Both the position numbers and the translations under genes were made by a program. Shown one piece after another: positions 9,705-20,605 of a stretch of 64,000 nt of DNA. Below the pieces are notes generated by a model. It ran no database searches. It saw nothing but the letters and a program-made list of their open reading frames with translations, and was not told where the DNA came from. How positions within the stretch are numbered: position 1 is the stretch's first letter; each line of letters starts with the position of its first letter. Origin of the DNA: Phyllobacterium lublinensis (lineage in GTDB: Bacteria; Pseudomonadota; Alphaproteobacteria; Rhizobiales; Rhizobiaceae). The stretch spans positions 1-64,000 of the forward strand of contig NZ_JAIUDQ010000001.1 in the NCBI RefSeq assembly GCF_020164435.1. Reading direction: 5' to 3'.

Positions 9705-10178
9705 CTACCAGCCAAGAACCGGCTTTGTCAGCATCAGCCAGAAAATGGCGATGACCGCGGCGAATGCCGGAAAGCCGCAGGCAAACCAAACATTGTAAAG
9801 CCGGAAATAACGAGTGGGCAACTCATTCTCCCCCGCGACGGCCTCCATTGCGAGGTTTCGCAATTGAATCTGTATCCAGACGACCGGAAGCCAGAAAATA
9901 CCTGTCATCACATACAGGCCTAGAGACAAGACAATCCAGGGTGTGTCCAGTGGCCAACCCACTGACCGTGCAAGCAAATAGCCGGAGAGCGGCTGCAGGA
10001 TGACCGCCGTGGTTGTAAATAGTGCGTCAGCGAGGACCACGATTCCTGCCACATGACTGATCTTGGCCGGGTCGCGCGTTCTATGGGCCATGACCATAAA
10101 GAAAGCGATCCCCATACCAGTGCCAAAAAGTACCGTCGCGCCGACAACATGGATCAACCGGAGCATGTCTTCGTACAT
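9705..10178 (-). CDS. DUF2269 family integral membrane protein
   Basis: A 157-residue protein with four hydrophobic helices. The N-terminal RLIHVVGATVLFGTGMGIAFFM matches the DUF2269 pattern (conserved His-Val and Gly-rich first helix). The C-terminal helix ends just before the stop. It starts 7 bases after the stop of the SDR-DoxX gene and should be cotranscribed with it. Function is unknown; the family is often next to DoxX-like proteins. Confidence 0.75.
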   Translation of the reverse strand: MYEDMLRLIHVVGATVLFGTGMGIAFFMVMAHRTRDPAKISHVAGIVVLADALFTTTAVILQPLSGYLLARSVGWPLDTPWIVLSLGLYVMTGIFWLPVVWIQIQLRNLAMEAVAGENELPTRYFRLYNVWFACGFPAFAAVIAIFWLMLTKPVLGW

Positions 10179-10184
10179 TGTCGC

Positions 10185-11483
10185 CTATCGTTCGTTGATT
10201 ACTGCCATGCCGACCAGGGTCAGAAACAGAGAAGGGATTACCTTCACATAAGGTCCGAGCGGATCCAGCCAGAGGGTGGGAGTGAATAAGGAGCCACCTA
10301 TGAGGTAGACGATACTGATGAGCAGCATCCCCGTCATTGCGATTGTTGCGAAACGTCGGAACAAGACAAGGCACCCGAGTACGATGTCCACGAGGCTTGT
10401 GCACACTGTCAGGACTACGGAACTGGTCTCACCAAAGCTGTCTGCGAGGTGGGTCGTGGATGCAGAGAAAGCAAGCAACGCTATGATACCCGACACAGTC
10501 CAGAACAATGCCAGCACCAGGATTATCAACGGTTTCAAAAGATAAAGCCGAGCAAACCATAGATCCTGGACACCTGACAAACTGGCAGAGAGCGTTTCTT
10601 CGAGGGAGCGTAGCTGGAGCACCGAAGGCGACGTATCGACGGCATTGCTGGAGAACACGCCGTCCGCCATGATTTTCATTGCTGTTGAACGTAGTGGCGA
10701 ACGCCAACCGAGGAAACCGGCGCAATCTGCAAGCCAGGCTGTGATTGTCGCCAGCCTGTGCGGCAAACGGACAACTGTTGCCTTGCCGAGCCCTAACCAT
10801 GATCGATGTGCCAAGACAACATCGGCCAGGGTATGATGCTGCCGCGAGGCGAGCGCGATATCGCTTGCGGTCGAAATCCGGCCGTCCAGGCTGGCACTTA
10901 CGGCTTCAGTGAGATCGCTGAGCGCCACAATCTCAACGGGCCTATCGGAATGAATCAAGGGCACAATCAGTGGGAACGACGCAAGCGAGCGAATGAGGGC
11001 GGTGCCGCCATGGGCATTGCGCCCAATAACCAACGCAGGCCGCAAGATGATGTGCGGCACCGTCGATTGGACAAGCGCCTCATCTGCTGCACGTTTTGTG
11101 GCGATAAAGGGCAAACTTGCGCCGCGACCTTCAATCGCCGTCGAAATCTGAACGACCAATCTTACGCTGGATTGGGCGGCCGCTTCATAGAGCTTGAGCA
11201 TGGCGTCAAGCTGAACGGCGGTTACATTATCGCGGGCACCGTCTTGCAGCGCACCAACGCAGTTGACCACGGCATCCACGCCCGCCAGAAGCGGAACCCA
11301 GTCGTCAACGCTCGTGAGCTTGCCAATATCGATGGAACGCCACGTAACCTGTTTGATGCGCCGGCAGACCTCAGCGATATCGCGCCCCACCGCTGTCACT
11401 ACGTGACCATCAGACAACAATCGCTGGCAGACCTGCTGGCCGATGAATCCAGTGCCGCCGAGTACCAAGACTTTCATGAGCAT
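10185..11483 (-). CDS. NAD(P)-binding SDR protein fused to a DoxX-like membrane domain
   Basis: The N-terminal ~290 residues form an atypical SDR/NmrA-like Rossmann domain starting [20 protein letters not shown]. The C-terminal ~130 residues contain four hydrophobic helices of the DoxX-like type ([37 protein letters not shown], and so on). This two-domain architecture is known in proteobacteria, with related single-domain proteins bound to quinone-linked redox chemistry, but the substrate is unknown. The protein may start at ATG 11477 instead. It forms an operon with the DUF2269 gene. Confidence 0.8.
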   Translation of the reverse strand: MLMKVLVLGGTGFIGQQVCQRLLSDGHVVTAVGRDIAEVCRRIKQVTWRSIDIGKLTSVDDWVPLLAGVDAVVNCVGALQDGARDNVTAVQLDAMLKLYEAAAQSSVRLVVQISTAIEGRGASLPFIATKRAADEALVQSTVPHIILRPALVIGRNAHGGTALIRSLASFPLIVPLIHSDRPVEIVALSDLTEAVSASLDGRISTASDIALASRQHHTLADVVLAHRSWLGLGKATVVRLPHRLATITAWLADCAGFLGWRSPLRSTAMKIMADGVFSSNAVDTSPSVLQLRSLEETLSASLSGVQDLWFARLYLLKPLIILVLALFWTVSGIIALLAFSASTTHLADSFGETSSVVLTVCTSLVDIVLGCLVLFRRFATIAMTGMLLISIVYLIGGSLFTPTLWLDPLGPYVKVIPSLFLTLVGMAVINER

Positions 11484-11556
11484 CAGGTGCGTGTATCTTT
11501 TACTGAATGTTCGTTGCTGGCTTGCTGACTCGCATGGCCGACATTACAGTCAACTC

Positions 11557-12177
11557 ATGCCACACAATAGTGATGACCACCACCACGATAATGAACTGGA
11601 TCCAATGGCGGCTCGGGTACGCGCATTGGAGACGATTCTGACGCAGAAGGGTCTCATTGATCCGCTTGCCATAGACGCAATTGTCGAAACCTATGAGACG
11701 AAGGTTGGGCCGCGCAATGGGGCCAGTGTTGTCGCCAAGGCCTGGGTCGATTCCGAATATGCCGATTGGCTGAAACGCGACGCCACTGCAGCGATCGCAT
11801 ACCTGAGCTACACTGGACGCCAGGGCGAGCACATGCAGGCGGTATTCAACACCCCTGATACGCACAATCTCGTCGTCTGTACGCTCTGCTCCTGTTATCC
11901 GTGGTCAGTGCTTGGGCTGCCGCCGGTCTGGTACAAGTCGCCCCCGTACCGTTCGAGGGCTGTCATCGACCCGCGGGGCGTTCTTGCCGAATTCGGCCTG
12001 ACCCTTCCGGCAACGACCAACATACGCGTGTGGGATTCCACTGCAGAGTTGCGCTATCTGGTCGTGCCTCTGCGTCCGGCGGGGACCGAGGGTTTCACCG
12101 AAGACCAGCTGGCCGCGCTCGTCACGCGCGACTCCATGATCGGGACCGGGCTGCCACTCGCAACGGAGGCCGTATGA
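11557..12177 (+). CDS. nthA: Nitrile hydratase alpha subunit, cobalt type
   Basis: A 206-residue alpha subunit of nitrile hydratase, which hydrates nitriles to amides. The metal claw is VCTLCSC (Cys108, Cys111, Ser112, Cys113). The threonine at position 109 marks the cobalt type; iron enzymes have CSLCSC. ATG 11557 fits the usual length. The gene overlaps nthB by four bases (ATGA), so the two are translationally coupled. The N-terminus has a His/Asp-rich stretch ([13 protein letters not shown]). Confidence 0.94.
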   Translation: MPHNSDDHHHDNELDPMAARVRALETILTQKGLIDPLAIDAIVETYETKVGPRNGASVVAKAWVDSEYADWLKRDATAAIAYLSYTGRQGEHMQAVFNTPDTHNLVVCTLCSCYPWSVLGLPPVWYKSPPYRSRAVIDPRGVLAEFGLTLPATTNIRVWDSTAELRYLVVPLRPAGTEGFTEDQLAALVTRDSMIGTGLPLATEAV

Positions 12178-12833
12178 ACGGCGCGCAGGATCTTGGCGGC
12201 CAGATGGGCTTTGGTCCCATCGCGCCGGAAAAGGACGAACCGCTCTTTCACGCGGATTGGGAAAAGCGGGCGCTTGGATTGACCATTGCCGCTGGTGCCA
12301 TGGGCCATTGGAATATCGATGAAAGCCGCCACACGCGTGAAAGCTTGCATCCAGCGGACTATTATTCCTCCACCTATTATGAGATCTGGATTAAGGGGCT
12401 GGAGGCTCTCCTGCAGCGACATGGGTTCATCTCGGCGCAGGAGCTGAACGAGGGACATGCGCTTGACAAGGGGGTAAAGCCAAAACGGGTCCTGAAAGCG
12501 GAGAATGTGGCCGGAGCTCTCGCGAAAGGCGGGCCATGTGATCGCCCCGTTGGCGCAAAACCCCGTTTCAAGGCAGGCGATAGGGTAAAGACGCGAAATT
12601 TCAACCCGCAGACCCATACGCGCTTGCCCCGCTATGCTCGAGGGAAGACCGGACGGATCGAGGCGGTCCGAGACGGTTTCGTCTTTCCTGATACAAACGC
12701 TCATGGCAAAGGCGAGAATCCGCAATATGTCTACACGGTGGTCTTTACTGGCCCTGAAATCTGGGGCGATGAAGCAGACGCGACTTTGACCGTCAGCATC
12801 GACGCCTGGGAGAGCTATCTTGAGCCTGCGTGA
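12174..12833 (+). CDS. nthB: Nitrile hydratase beta subunit
   Basis: A 219-residue beta subunit. It starts [16 protein letters not shown], the conserved start of the family, and contains [19 protein letters not shown] and the C-terminal SH3-like domain ([12 protein letters not shown]...GRIEAV...[12 protein letters not shown]). It forms the alpha-beta heterodimer with NthA. Alpha-then-beta order is common in low-GC and rhizobial types. Confidence 0.94.
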   Translation: MNGAQDLGGQMGFGPIAPEKDEPLFHADWEKRALGLTIAAGAMGHWNIDESRHTRESLHPADYYSSTYYEIWIKGLEALLQRHGFISAQELNEGHALDKGVKPKRVLKAENVAGALAKGGPCDRPVGAKPRFKAGDRVKTRNFNPQTHTRLPRYARGKTGRIEAVRDGFVFPDTNAHGKGENPQYVYTVVFTGPEIWGDEADATLTVSIDAWESYLEPA

Positions 12834-13182
12834 GTTGATTACGCATTCGCGGGGCGTTCCGGCGGATGGCGACACGCCTGTGTTTGCCGAACCCTGGCAG
12901 GCGGAGGCCTTTGCTATTGTGGTTGCATTGCATGATCGCGGGCTGTTCAGCTGGAATGAATGGGCGAATGCACTCTCAACGCAGCTCAAGCGTCCCGATG
13001 CTCTCGCCGACGGCAGCGACTACTATCATGGCTGGCTCGCCGCGTTGGAGTCTATCATTGCGACCAAGAACATTGCAGGCAAGGAAGACATTGACGACCT
13101 TGCCGCAGCTTGGCAGCGAGCCGCCCATGCGACACCCCATGGCAAGCCAATCCTACTTGAAAATGATCCGGACCGGTCCTGA
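12820..13182 (+). CDS. Nitrile hydratase accessory protein
   Basis: The 120-residue protein resembles the small nitrile hydratase activator/accessory family that delivers cobalt or swaps subunits with the beta chain. It has PVFAEPWQAEAFAIVVALHDRGLFSWNEWA and YYHGWLAALE, a pattern also seen in the N-terminal part of beta subunits. It starts at a TTG overlapping the nthB end by 14 bases, so coupling is likely. The start codon is the least certain part. Confidence 0.82.
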   Translation: MSLRELITHSRGVPADGDTPVFAEPWQAEAFAIVVALHDRGLFSWNEWANALSTQLKRPDALADGSDYYHGWLAALESIIATKNIAGKEDIDDLAAAWQRAAHATPHGKPILLENDPDRS

Positions 13183-13183
13183 A

Positions 13184-13630
13184 ATGCAGATATCGTTGAG
13201 AATGCGCCAGCTGGCGTTGGTTGCAGTGGCGTTTGGGCCAGTGCTCATTGGCGGCCATGCTATGGCGCAAGATGCTTCCTGGCCGGCGACGACAGAAGAG
13301 GAATTGCGCAAGGTGATCAGCGGATCGACGCTGACGGGAGAAATCAAAGCGGAGCCCCCGTTCAACTTCAGCGAGTTCCTCGGGCCGGACGGCAAGTCTC
13401 GCGGCAAGATGATCGAATGCTGCAGACCGGAACAGGTTCTGACAAAAGGCATGCCCTATGCAGGTGATTGGACGCTGGAGAAGGACAGCCTGTGCCTGAC
13501 CTACGAAGGCGAGGAGCAAAAAATTTGCTGGCGGTTGCAGGTCAAGGGCGATCGCTTCCGCATGGTCGATGACAAATTTGGCCGCATCGGCGAGGGCCAG
13601 ATACGTCCGGGGAATCCTGATAACCTCTAG
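13184..13630 (+). CDS. Hypothetical exported protein of the nitrile hydratase operon
   Basis: A 148-residue protein with a clear signal peptide: basic n-region, the hydrophobic stretch LALVAVAFGPVLIGG and a cleavage site near AMAQD. The mature part has four cysteines within EC-CRPEQ and LCLTYEGEEQKICWRLQ. A similar C-terminal pattern (CLTY...CW.L) occurs in small uncharacterised rhizobial exported proteins. It starts one base after the accessory gene stop, so cotranscription is likely although the protein is periplasmic. No function is assigned. Confidence 0.75.
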   Translation: MQISLRMRQLALVAVAFGPVLIGGHAMAQDASWPATTEEELRKVISGSTLTGEIKAEPPFNFSEFLGPDGKSRGKMIECCRPEQVLTKGMPYAGDWTLEKDSLCLTYEGEEQKICWRLQVKGDRFRMVDDKFGRIGEGQIRPGNPDNL

Positions 13631-13689
13631 TATTGGCGACGAGAGCCCATTTTCCTTGCTCTTGTGCGTCGAATCCGTCACTCAGGGTC

Positions 13690-14817
13690 ATGCAATTATC
13701 ACCACAACAGGATGAAGCGCTTCTAGCCGTTTCAAAATGGCTGAAGGATGGGCGTAAGCCGATTTTTCGGCTTTTCGGTTATGCCGGCACTGGCAAGACG
13801 ACCCTGGCGCGTTATTTCGCGGAACACATCGAAGGGGACGTCCAGTTCGCGGCATTCACCGGCAAGGCGGCGCAGGTCCTTCGCTCCAAGGGCGCCACGA
13901 ATGCCCGTACATTGCACTCGTTGATCTACCGTCCACGAGGCGAAGAAGCCGTTGAGGACGAAACCACGGGCAAGACCAGTATCGCCCCGACATTTTCGCT
14001 GAACCGGCAAAGCCCGGTGGCAAAGGCCAAGCTAATCGTTGTGGACGAATGCTCCATGGTCGACGAGCAATTGGGACGTGACCTCATGAGCTTCGGTACG
14101 CCCATTCTCGTACTAGGCGACCCCGGTCAGTTACCCCCCATCTCCGGCGGTGGCTTCTTCACCGAGCATGAACCCGATTTCCTCCTGAGCGAGATTCATC
14201 GTCAGGCCCGCGATAACCCTATCATTCGGCTGGCACTGGACGTCCGTGAGGGGCGCGAATTCAGCTACGGGGATTTCGGCGCAGCAAAGGTCATTTACAA
14301 GACCGACGTGACGCAAGACCTGGTGCTCAGCGCCGATCAGGTGTTGGTAGGCACCAATCGCACGCGCAGGCGCTACAATCACCGGCTGCGTGAGCTGAAG
14401 GGATTCTCCGCGTCGTTTCCGCAGGCCGGAGACAAGCTGGTTTGCCTCCGCAATGATCCTGCAAAGGGACTGCTCAACGGGTCGTTGTGGAAAGTCATGA
14501 CCTCTTCGCGGGAGACCGTCAAGCCGGGCATCAATTTGCTCGTTGCTCCGGAAGATGAGGAGCCGGGCAGGGGCGTGGCCAAAATCAAGCTGCTCAAGGC
14601 GCAGTTTGAAGATCCCGACACGGAAATCCCTTGGCAAACGAAGAAGCGGTTTGATGATTTCGACTATGGTTATGCGCTGACAACCCACAAAGCCCAAGGT
14701 TCACAATGGGACGATGTCGTGCTTTTTGATGAAAGCTACGCCTTTCGGGACACACGCGAGCGCTGGCTCTATACAGCTATTACGCGTGCCGCCGAACGTC
14801 TGACTGTCGTGCGCTGA
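13690..14817 (+). CDS. RecD-like ATP-dependent DNA helicase / exonuclease-type AAA protein
   Basis: A 375-residue SF1B helicase. Motif I is GYAGTGKTTLARYF, motif Ia lies in FTGKAAQVLRSKG, motif II is VVDECSMVDE and motif III is LGDPGQLPP. Motif VI region is YALTTHKAQGSQWDDVVLFDE...YTAITRAAERLTVVR. It is shorter than RecD/RecD2 and lacks the N-terminal domain, like the single-domain AAA_30/UvrD_C_2 proteins common in rhizobia. ATG 13690 removes an unsupported upstream extension. Confidence 0.88.
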   Translation: MQLSPQQDEALLAVSKWLKDGRKPIFRLFGYAGTGKTTLARYFAEHIEGDVQFAAFTGKAAQVLRSKGATNARTLHSLIYRPRGEEAVEDETTGKTSIAPTFSLNRQSPVAKAKLIVVDECSMVDEQLGRDLMSFGTPILVLGDPGQLPPISGGGFFTEHEPDFLLSEIHRQARDNPIIRLALDVREGREFSYGDFGAAKVIYKTDVTQDLVLSADQVLVGTNRTRRRYNHRLRELKGFSASFPQAGDKLVCLRNDPAKGLLNGSLWKVMTSSRETVKPGINLLVAPEDEEPGRGVAKIKLLKAQFEDPDTEIPWQTKKRFDDFDYGYALTTHKAQGSQWDDVVLFDESYAFRDTRERWLYTAITRAAERLTVVR

Positions 14818-14984
14818 ATATCGGCTGGTTCTGTAATACTTCGCTTGGAGGTTGAGGAAGGTCTGTCGGGGCGGGACGACTGTCGCAGCCGATATTCCGA
14901 ACTTCGTTTTTTATTGAAATAGAAATGTTTAATGTCGCATTTCTCATGTAAAAGAATGGCAGGACTCCCTGCCGGACACCTCAA

Positions 14985-15725
14985 ATGACAGCGACACTCT
15001 CCGTCAATCTCAATGCAATTGCGATGCTTCGCAATCGACGTGACCTTCCCTGGCCAAACGTTATCAGCCTTGGCCGTATTGCCTTGGCAGCTGGAGCATC
15101 GGGGCTCACGGTGCATCCGCGTCCGGACCAGAGACATATTCGTTTTTCCGATCTGCCGGCGATCCGTGCATTGATCGACGATGAGTTTCCCCAGGCGGAA
15201 TTCAACATCGAAGGCTATCCCTCGGCGGAATTCCTGGAGCTCGTTGCAGAAAATGAGCCCGAGCAGGTGACTCTGGTACCTGATGATCCGCAGCAATCCA
15301 CCTCCGATCATGGATGGGATCTGGAGCGGGAAGCTGACTTCCTTCGCCCCGTTATTCAGCGCTTGAAACGCCAGGATGCTCGTGTCTCCTTATTCGTCGA
15401 TCCGCATCCCGAAGCCCCCTTTGCGGCCAAGGCGCTTGGTGCGGATCGGATCGAGCTCTATACTGGCCCCTATGGCGGCGCCCATGACGACCTACGCCGC
15501 GCGAATGACGAGCTAGCAAAACTGGAAATGACTGGCGCTGCCGCGGCACAAGCACAAATCGGCGTCAATGCAGGGCATGATTTGACAGTCGCCAATCTTC
15601 CTCCATTAGTCAGGAAATTGCCAAATCTTCTGGAAGTATCAATTGGTCATGCCCTGACTGCCGATGCATTGGTCCACGGAATGTCCGGCGCGGTAGAAAG
15701 ATTCATGGATGCACTCAAAGCCTAG
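14985..15725 (+). CDS. pdxJ: Pyridoxine 5'-phosphate synthase PdxJ
   Basis: PdxJ condenses 1-deoxyxylulose 5-phosphate with 3-amino-2-oxopropyl phosphate in the DXP-dependent vitamin B6 pathway. The 246-residue TIM-barrel protein shows [15 protein letters not shown] near the start, [13 protein letters not shown], the phosphate-binding FNIEGYP and VTLVPDD, and ELYTGPYG and GVNAGHDLT near the end. It stands alone, 167 bases after the helicase gene. Confidence 0.95.
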   Translation: MTATLSVNLNAIAMLRNRRDLPWPNVISLGRIALAAGASGLTVHPRPDQRHIRFSDLPAIRALIDDEFPQAEFNIEGYPSAEFLELVAENEPEQVTLVPDDPQQSTSDHGWDLEREADFLRPVIQRLKRQDARVSLFVDPHPEAPFAAKALGADRIELYTGPYGGAHDDLRRANDELAKLEMTGAAAAQAQIGVNAGHDLTVANLPPLVRKLPNLLEVSIGHALTADALVHGMSGAVERFMDALKA

Positions 15726-15788
15726 CCCGTTGATTCGCGCAGAGGATTTGCGTTGTCATGCGTTTTTGCATAACGTGAGTGAAGAGCT

Positions 15789-15875
15789 ATGAAAAAATGG
15801 CGATTGATATTGCGCTGCAACACGACTAACTCGTCCGCCCACGCTGTAGGAGCGAGGGAAAACCTTTATGATTGA
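15789..15875 (+). CDS. Possible upstream open frame coupled to kup
   Basis: A 28-codon frame starts MKKWRLILRCN and its TGA overlaps the kup start codon region (ends 15875, kup ATG 15868). A GAG-like ribosome site precedes it. It might be a coupling or leader peptide, but a frame this short may occur by chance. No homology is recognised. Confidence 0.25.
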   Translation: MKKWRLILRCNTTNSSAHAVGARENLYD

Positions 15876-17793
15876 CCAGTCAATGGGCGACGAGAACTGC
15901 GATAACGGTGCCGTCACCTATGAACCGGAACCGCATCACAAAGAAGCTTTCCCTGTGCTCGTGCTTGGTGCTCTCGGCGTCGTCTATGGCGATATCGGCA
16001 CCAGCCCTATCTATGCATTTCGCGAGGCTCTTCACGCCGCGTCCCTGGATGGCACTTTGAGCCGTACAGATGTGCTCGGCGTCGTCTCGATGATCTTCTG
16101 GGCGCTGACGGTCATTGTAACCATCAAATATGTTCTGTTCGTGCTTCGCGCAGACAATGACGGCGAGGGCGGCATTCTGTCCCTGATGGCGTTGGCGCGC
16201 TCAAGTTTCAAGACGCGCCCGCAACTCATTTTGGCCCTCGGTATTGTCGGAGCGTCGCTTTTCTATGGCGATGCGGTCATTACGCCGGCGATTTCGGTTC
16301 TCTCGGCCGTTGAAGGTCTCGAGATTGTTACGCCAGCGCTCGAGCCCTTCATCGTCCCAATTACACTTGTCATCCTGCTGACCCTGTTTTCAGTCCAACG
16401 TTTCGGCACCGCGCGCGTTGCGACGATCTTCGGACCGATCACTCTGCTGTGGTTCCTGGCGCTCGGGTTCTTCGGTCTTTGGCATATCGCGGACGATCTG
16501 AGCGTCTTTGCGGCGTTCAACCCCATTTATGCGGTGGAGTACATCGTCGAGAACCCGGCGACGGCGTTCCCGACCATTGGCACGGTATTTCTGGCGGTCA
16601 CCGGCGCCGAAGCGCTTTATGCAGATCTTGGTCATTTCGGACGCAAGCCCATCGCCACGGCCTGGATGTGGATTGTCTTTCCCTGTCTGCTCCTGAATTA
16701 TTTCGGACAGGGTGCATTCATTCTCGCTCATGGCGAAGCCGCGAAGAATCCGTTCTTTGAGATGTTCCCGAACTGGGCGCTGTTACCAATGGTCGTACTC
16801 GCCACGATGGCGACGGTGATCGCCAGCCAAGCGGTGATTTCCGGCGCCTATTCCTTGTCCCGGCAGGCGGTACAACTCAATATTCTGCCGCGTTTGAACA
16901 TTGAGCATACGTCCGAAAAGCAGTCGGGACAGGTTTATCTTCCCCGCGTGAACGCGCTGCTCGGGCTTGTCGTCATTCTGCTGGTGCTTGGTTTCGAGCG
17001 ATCGTCCAATCTTGCGTCGGCATACGGTATCGCGGTTACCGGCAACATGATCGTTACGACGACCCTGCTTTTCATCGTGATGAGCCGCATCTGGAAGTGG
17101 CGCATGTGGATCGCGGTCGCGGTGACACTGTGCTTCCTGATCATCGACGTGACGTTTGTCAGCGCCAACCTCATCAAGGTGGTCGATGGCGGCTGGGCAT
17201 CGCTGGTTGTCGCATTCCTCATCATACTGATCATGGCAACCTGGGTCCGCGGCAGCCGCCAGCTCTTCGAAAAGACCCGCAAAGGTGAGGTCCCGCTTGA
17301 CCTGATCTCCAAGAAGATGGCGGAAAATCCGCCGACCCTTGTGCCTGGCACCGCTGTCTTCCTGACCGGCGATCCGAAGAGTACGCCCACGGCGCTCATG
17401 CATAGTCTCAAGCATTACAAGGTCTTGCACCAGAGCAATGTCATCCTGACCGTTATCACGGCCCCCACGCCGCTGGTCAAGAAGAGCGATCGGGTACGAA
17501 TCGAGCCGATCAATGACCTGTTCATGCGTGTGACGCTGACATTCGGCTATATGGAACGTCCGAACATCCCGCGCACCCTCGCGATCTGCCGCAAGCAGGG
17601 CTGGAAGTTCGACATCATGACGACGTCCTTCTTCCTTTCACGACGTTCGCTGAAGGCATCGGCACGATCTGAAATGCCGCATTGGCAGGACCGCCTGTTC
17701 ATTGCGTTGGCGCGGACGGCCAGCGATGCGACGGAGTATTTCCAAATTCCCACCGGGCGAGTCGTTGAAATCGGCACCCAGGTGAACATCTAG
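15868..17793 (+). CDS. kup: Low-affinity potassium uptake protein Kup
   Basis: A 641-residue K+/H+ symporter of the KUP/HAK/KT family. The N-terminal signature LGALGVVYGDIGTSPIYAFREAL is diagnostic. About 12 hydrophobic helices span residues 20-450, and GAEALYADLGHFG is a further KUP motif. A C-terminal cytosolic domain follows. A good GGAGCGAGGG ribosome site precedes ATG 15868. Confidence 0.95.
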   Translation: MIDQSMGDENCDNGAVTYEPEPHHKEAFPVLVLGALGVVYGDIGTSPIYAFREALHAASLDGTLSRTDVLGVVSMIFWALTVIVTIKYVLFVLRADNDGEGGILSLMALARSSFKTRPQLILALGIVGASLFYGDAVITPAISVLSAVEGLEIVTPALEPFIVPITLVILLTLFSVQRFGTARVATIFGPITLLWFLALGFFGLWHIADDLSVFAAFNPIYAVEYIVENPATAFPTIGTVFLAVTGAEALYADLGHFGRKPIATAWMWIVFPCLLLNYFGQGAFILAHGEAAKNPFFEMFPNWALLPMVVLATMATVIASQAVISGAYSLSRQAVQLNILPRLNIEHTSEKQSGQVYLPRVNALLGLVVILLVLGFERSSNLASAYGIAVTGNMIVTTTLLFIVMSRIWKWRMWIAVAVTLCFLIIDVTFVSANLIKVVDGGWASLVVAFLIILIMATWVRGSRQLFEKTRKGEVPLDLISKKMAENPPTLVPGTAVFLTGDPKSTPTALMHSLKHYKVLHQSNVILTVITAPTPLVKKSDRVRIEPINDLFMRVTLTFGYMERPNIPRTLAICRKQGWKFDIMTTSFFLSRRSLKASARSEMPHWQDRLFIALARTASDATEYFQIPTGRVVEIGTQVNI

Positions 17794-17798
17794 GTGCT

Positions 17799-17818
17799 TG
17801 CCCGGAAACAACCGGGCA
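17799..17818 (+). terminator. Hairpin after kup
   Basis: TGCCCGG and CCGGGCA flank a 6-base loop, beginning 5 bases after the kup stop codon. There is no T run, so it is only a possible terminator. Confidence 0.4.
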
Positions 17819-17994
17819 CACCGTAAAATCAATCGCACGTTGAAATTTTCAGTCCAGAATCGCGGTTTTTCGGTTCAGTTCTGGAAAAAGGCAGATGGTT
17901 CATGGGTGCGCCTGTATAAATGCAGTTGGGCAAACCGGAATATTTCTTACGACCGCTTGCCAAACATGCTCGGCCATATTACAACGCCGCCGTA

Positions 17995-18017
17995 ACGTAC
18001 GGTACGGTACGGTGGGA
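17995..18017 (+). repeat. Short ACGGT tandem repeat before tetR
   Basis: Three copies of ACGGT follow each other in ACGTACGGTACGGTACGGTG. They lie 10-30 bases upstream of the chosen tetR start and overlap the place where an autoregulator would bind. Function is unproven. Confidence 0.35.
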
Positions 18018-18026
18018 GAGCGGCGA

Positions 18027-18683
18027 GTGCAGCCAGCAGTAGAAGTCAACGAGAATGCCTTGACCGAGCGCCAGAAGGACGTGCTCGATGCGGCACTGGC
18101 CCTGCTTGTCGAAGCCGGCGACACATTGACAATGACGAGTGTTGCGCGACGTGCGAGTTGTTCCAAGGAAAGCCTCTACAAATGGTTCGGCGACCGCGAC
18201 GGCCTTCTGACGGCGACCGTGCAATGGCAGGCGGCGAAGGTGAGGGGCGTGCCTGTCGATCCTGAAGCGTTCAGCCTGAAGTCATTGACCAGTGGCCTTG
18301 AGCGTTTTGCATCTGACTGGCTGCGCGTCCTTTCGGGCACTATTTCGGTCGCGCTTAACCGGGTCGCCGTTGGACATGCCGGCAGCGACAAACATGATCT
18401 CGGCGCGATCGTGCTCGAGAACGGCCCGTTCGCAATGGCGCGCCGGCTGAAGCCGCTGCTTCAGCTCGGGCTGGATACCGGCCTCCTTGCATTCAATGAC
18501 ACAGATGAGGCGTTTCGCACTTTCTTCGGGCTGGTGGTCCGGGATGTGCAAATCCGGTTGTTGCTTGGCGACCGGTTCGAATTGACTGAAGCGGCGATCG
18601 ACCGGGATGCCCGGCGGGCGACACAGCAGTTTCTGGCTCTTTATGGAGTTCATAAAACGGCCGACATGGCCACTAAATCCTAA
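18027..18683 (+). CDS. TetR/AcrR family transcriptional regulator
   Basis: A 218-residue regulator. The N-terminal HTH runs from ALTERQKDVLDAALALLVEAG to SCSKESLYKWFGDRDGLL, a TetR-type DNA-binding domain; the rest is a helical ligand domain. I chose GTG 18027 because GGGAGAG (18014-18020) is a good ribosome site and the domain starts 12 residues later. ilvC begins 18 bases downstream, so both are probably on one transcript and the regulator may respond to branched-chain metabolism. That last point is inference from position only. Confidence 0.86.
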   Translation: MQPAVEVNENALTERQKDVLDAALALLVEAGDTLTMTSVARRASCSKESLYKWFGDRDGLLTATVQWQAAKVRGVPVDPEAFSLKSLTSGLERFASDWLRVLSGTISVALNRVAVGHAGSDKHDLGAIVLENGPFAMARRLKPLLQLGLDTGLLAFNDTDEAFRTFFGLVVRDVQIRLLLGDRFELTEAAIDRDARRATQQFLALYGVHKTADMATKS

Positions 18684-19721
<1,038 letters not shown>

Positions 19722-19746
19722 GGCTCAACGCCTAAACGAATGAAGT

Positions 19747-19780
19747 GGCCGGTGGATCGCTCCACCGGCCGTTTCGTTGT
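19747..19780 (+). terminator. Strong hairpin after ilvC
   Basis: A perfect 10-bp stem, GGCCGGTGGA / TCCACCGGCC with a TCGC loop, is followed by GTTTCGTTGT. It lies between the convergent ilvC and SDR genes and may act for both. Confidence 0.75.
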
Positions 19781-19782
19781 AT

Positions 19783-20535
19783 TCAGGAGGTGACGAGCCC
19801 GCCATCGACCGCGATGACCTGTCCGGTAATCCAAGTCGCGCGCGGATCTGCCACGTTCAATATCCATTGGGCCACATCGTCAGGGACGCCGCGTCGGCCA
19901 AGGGGAATACTCTGGCGCTCCTGGTCCTTTACGGCGGCAATCTGTTCATCGGAAAGCTTCATGCGTTCGCGAAGAAATTCGGTCTCGACCGGTCCCGGCG
20001 CTATGGCATTCACCCGAATTCCCTGGGGTGCCAGCTCGAGCGCCCAGCAGCGTGTGAGATGCTCTACAGCCGCCTTGCTCGATGCGTAGAGCGACAGGCC
20101 AGCGGCAGCCTTGCTGCCAAACGTGCTCGACATGTTGACGATAGCGCCCTTTGTCTCCGCAAGGTGGGGAACGGCAGCGGCGGTGAGAAGGACGGGGCCG
20201 GTAACGTTCACAGCGAAGATATCTGCGACGGATTGGGCGCTGGTTCCAACCAGTGGCTGGATGGCGCCGTTCCCGGCATTGTTGATCAGTATGTCAAGTC
20301 GGCCCCACCGATCGAGTACCGCTTCGATCGTGCGGTGAGCAGTCTCCGGATCTCCTGCGTCGGCAACATGACCGTGAATGTTCGGATTGTTGACCGATAT
20401 CTCTTCCAGCACTTCCTTACGACGTCCAGTGATAAGGACTTTGGCGCCATGTGCGGCGAATTGCTTGGCAGCGGCGAGACCGATTCCGCTGCCTCCGCCG
20501 GTAATGAGGACGGTTTTCTCTTTGAAAGCGTTCAT
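19783..20535 (-). CDS. Short-chain dehydrogenase/reductase (SDR)
   Basis: A 250-residue classical SDR. The cofactor motif is TGGGSGIG, followed by NNAG. The catalytic residues are Ser in VNMSSTF and the YASSK Tyr-Lys pair; IAPGPVETEF and VDGG complete the pattern. The arginine pair after the second beta strand (TGRRKEV) points to NADP(H). Substrate is unknown. It is the last gene of a leftward group with the NmrA-like gene. Confidence 0.87.
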   Translation of the reverse strand: MNAFKEKTVLITGGGSGIGLAAAKQFAAHGAKVLITGRRKEVLEEISVNNPNIHGHVADAGDPETAHRTIEAVLDRWGRLDILINNAGNGAIQPLVGTSAQSVADIFAVNVTGPVLLTAAAVPHLAETKGAIVNMSSTFGSKAAAGLSLYASSKAAVEHLTRCWALELAPQGIRVNAIAPGPVETEFLRERMKLSDEQIAAVKDQERQSIPLGRRGVPDDVAQWILNVADPRATWITGQVIAVDGGLVTS

Positions 20536-20605
20536 AAATGTGTCCTGCTGAGTTTGCTGTGGGCGGATGTGCTGGAATGAGTAGCAAGCTCAATCCAGCA
20601 TAATT

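Noticed and set aside
16032..16229. Antisense open frames inside kup and other long genes
   Set aside because: They are shadow frames in high-GC coding DNA with no domain, no ribosome site and no conserved start.
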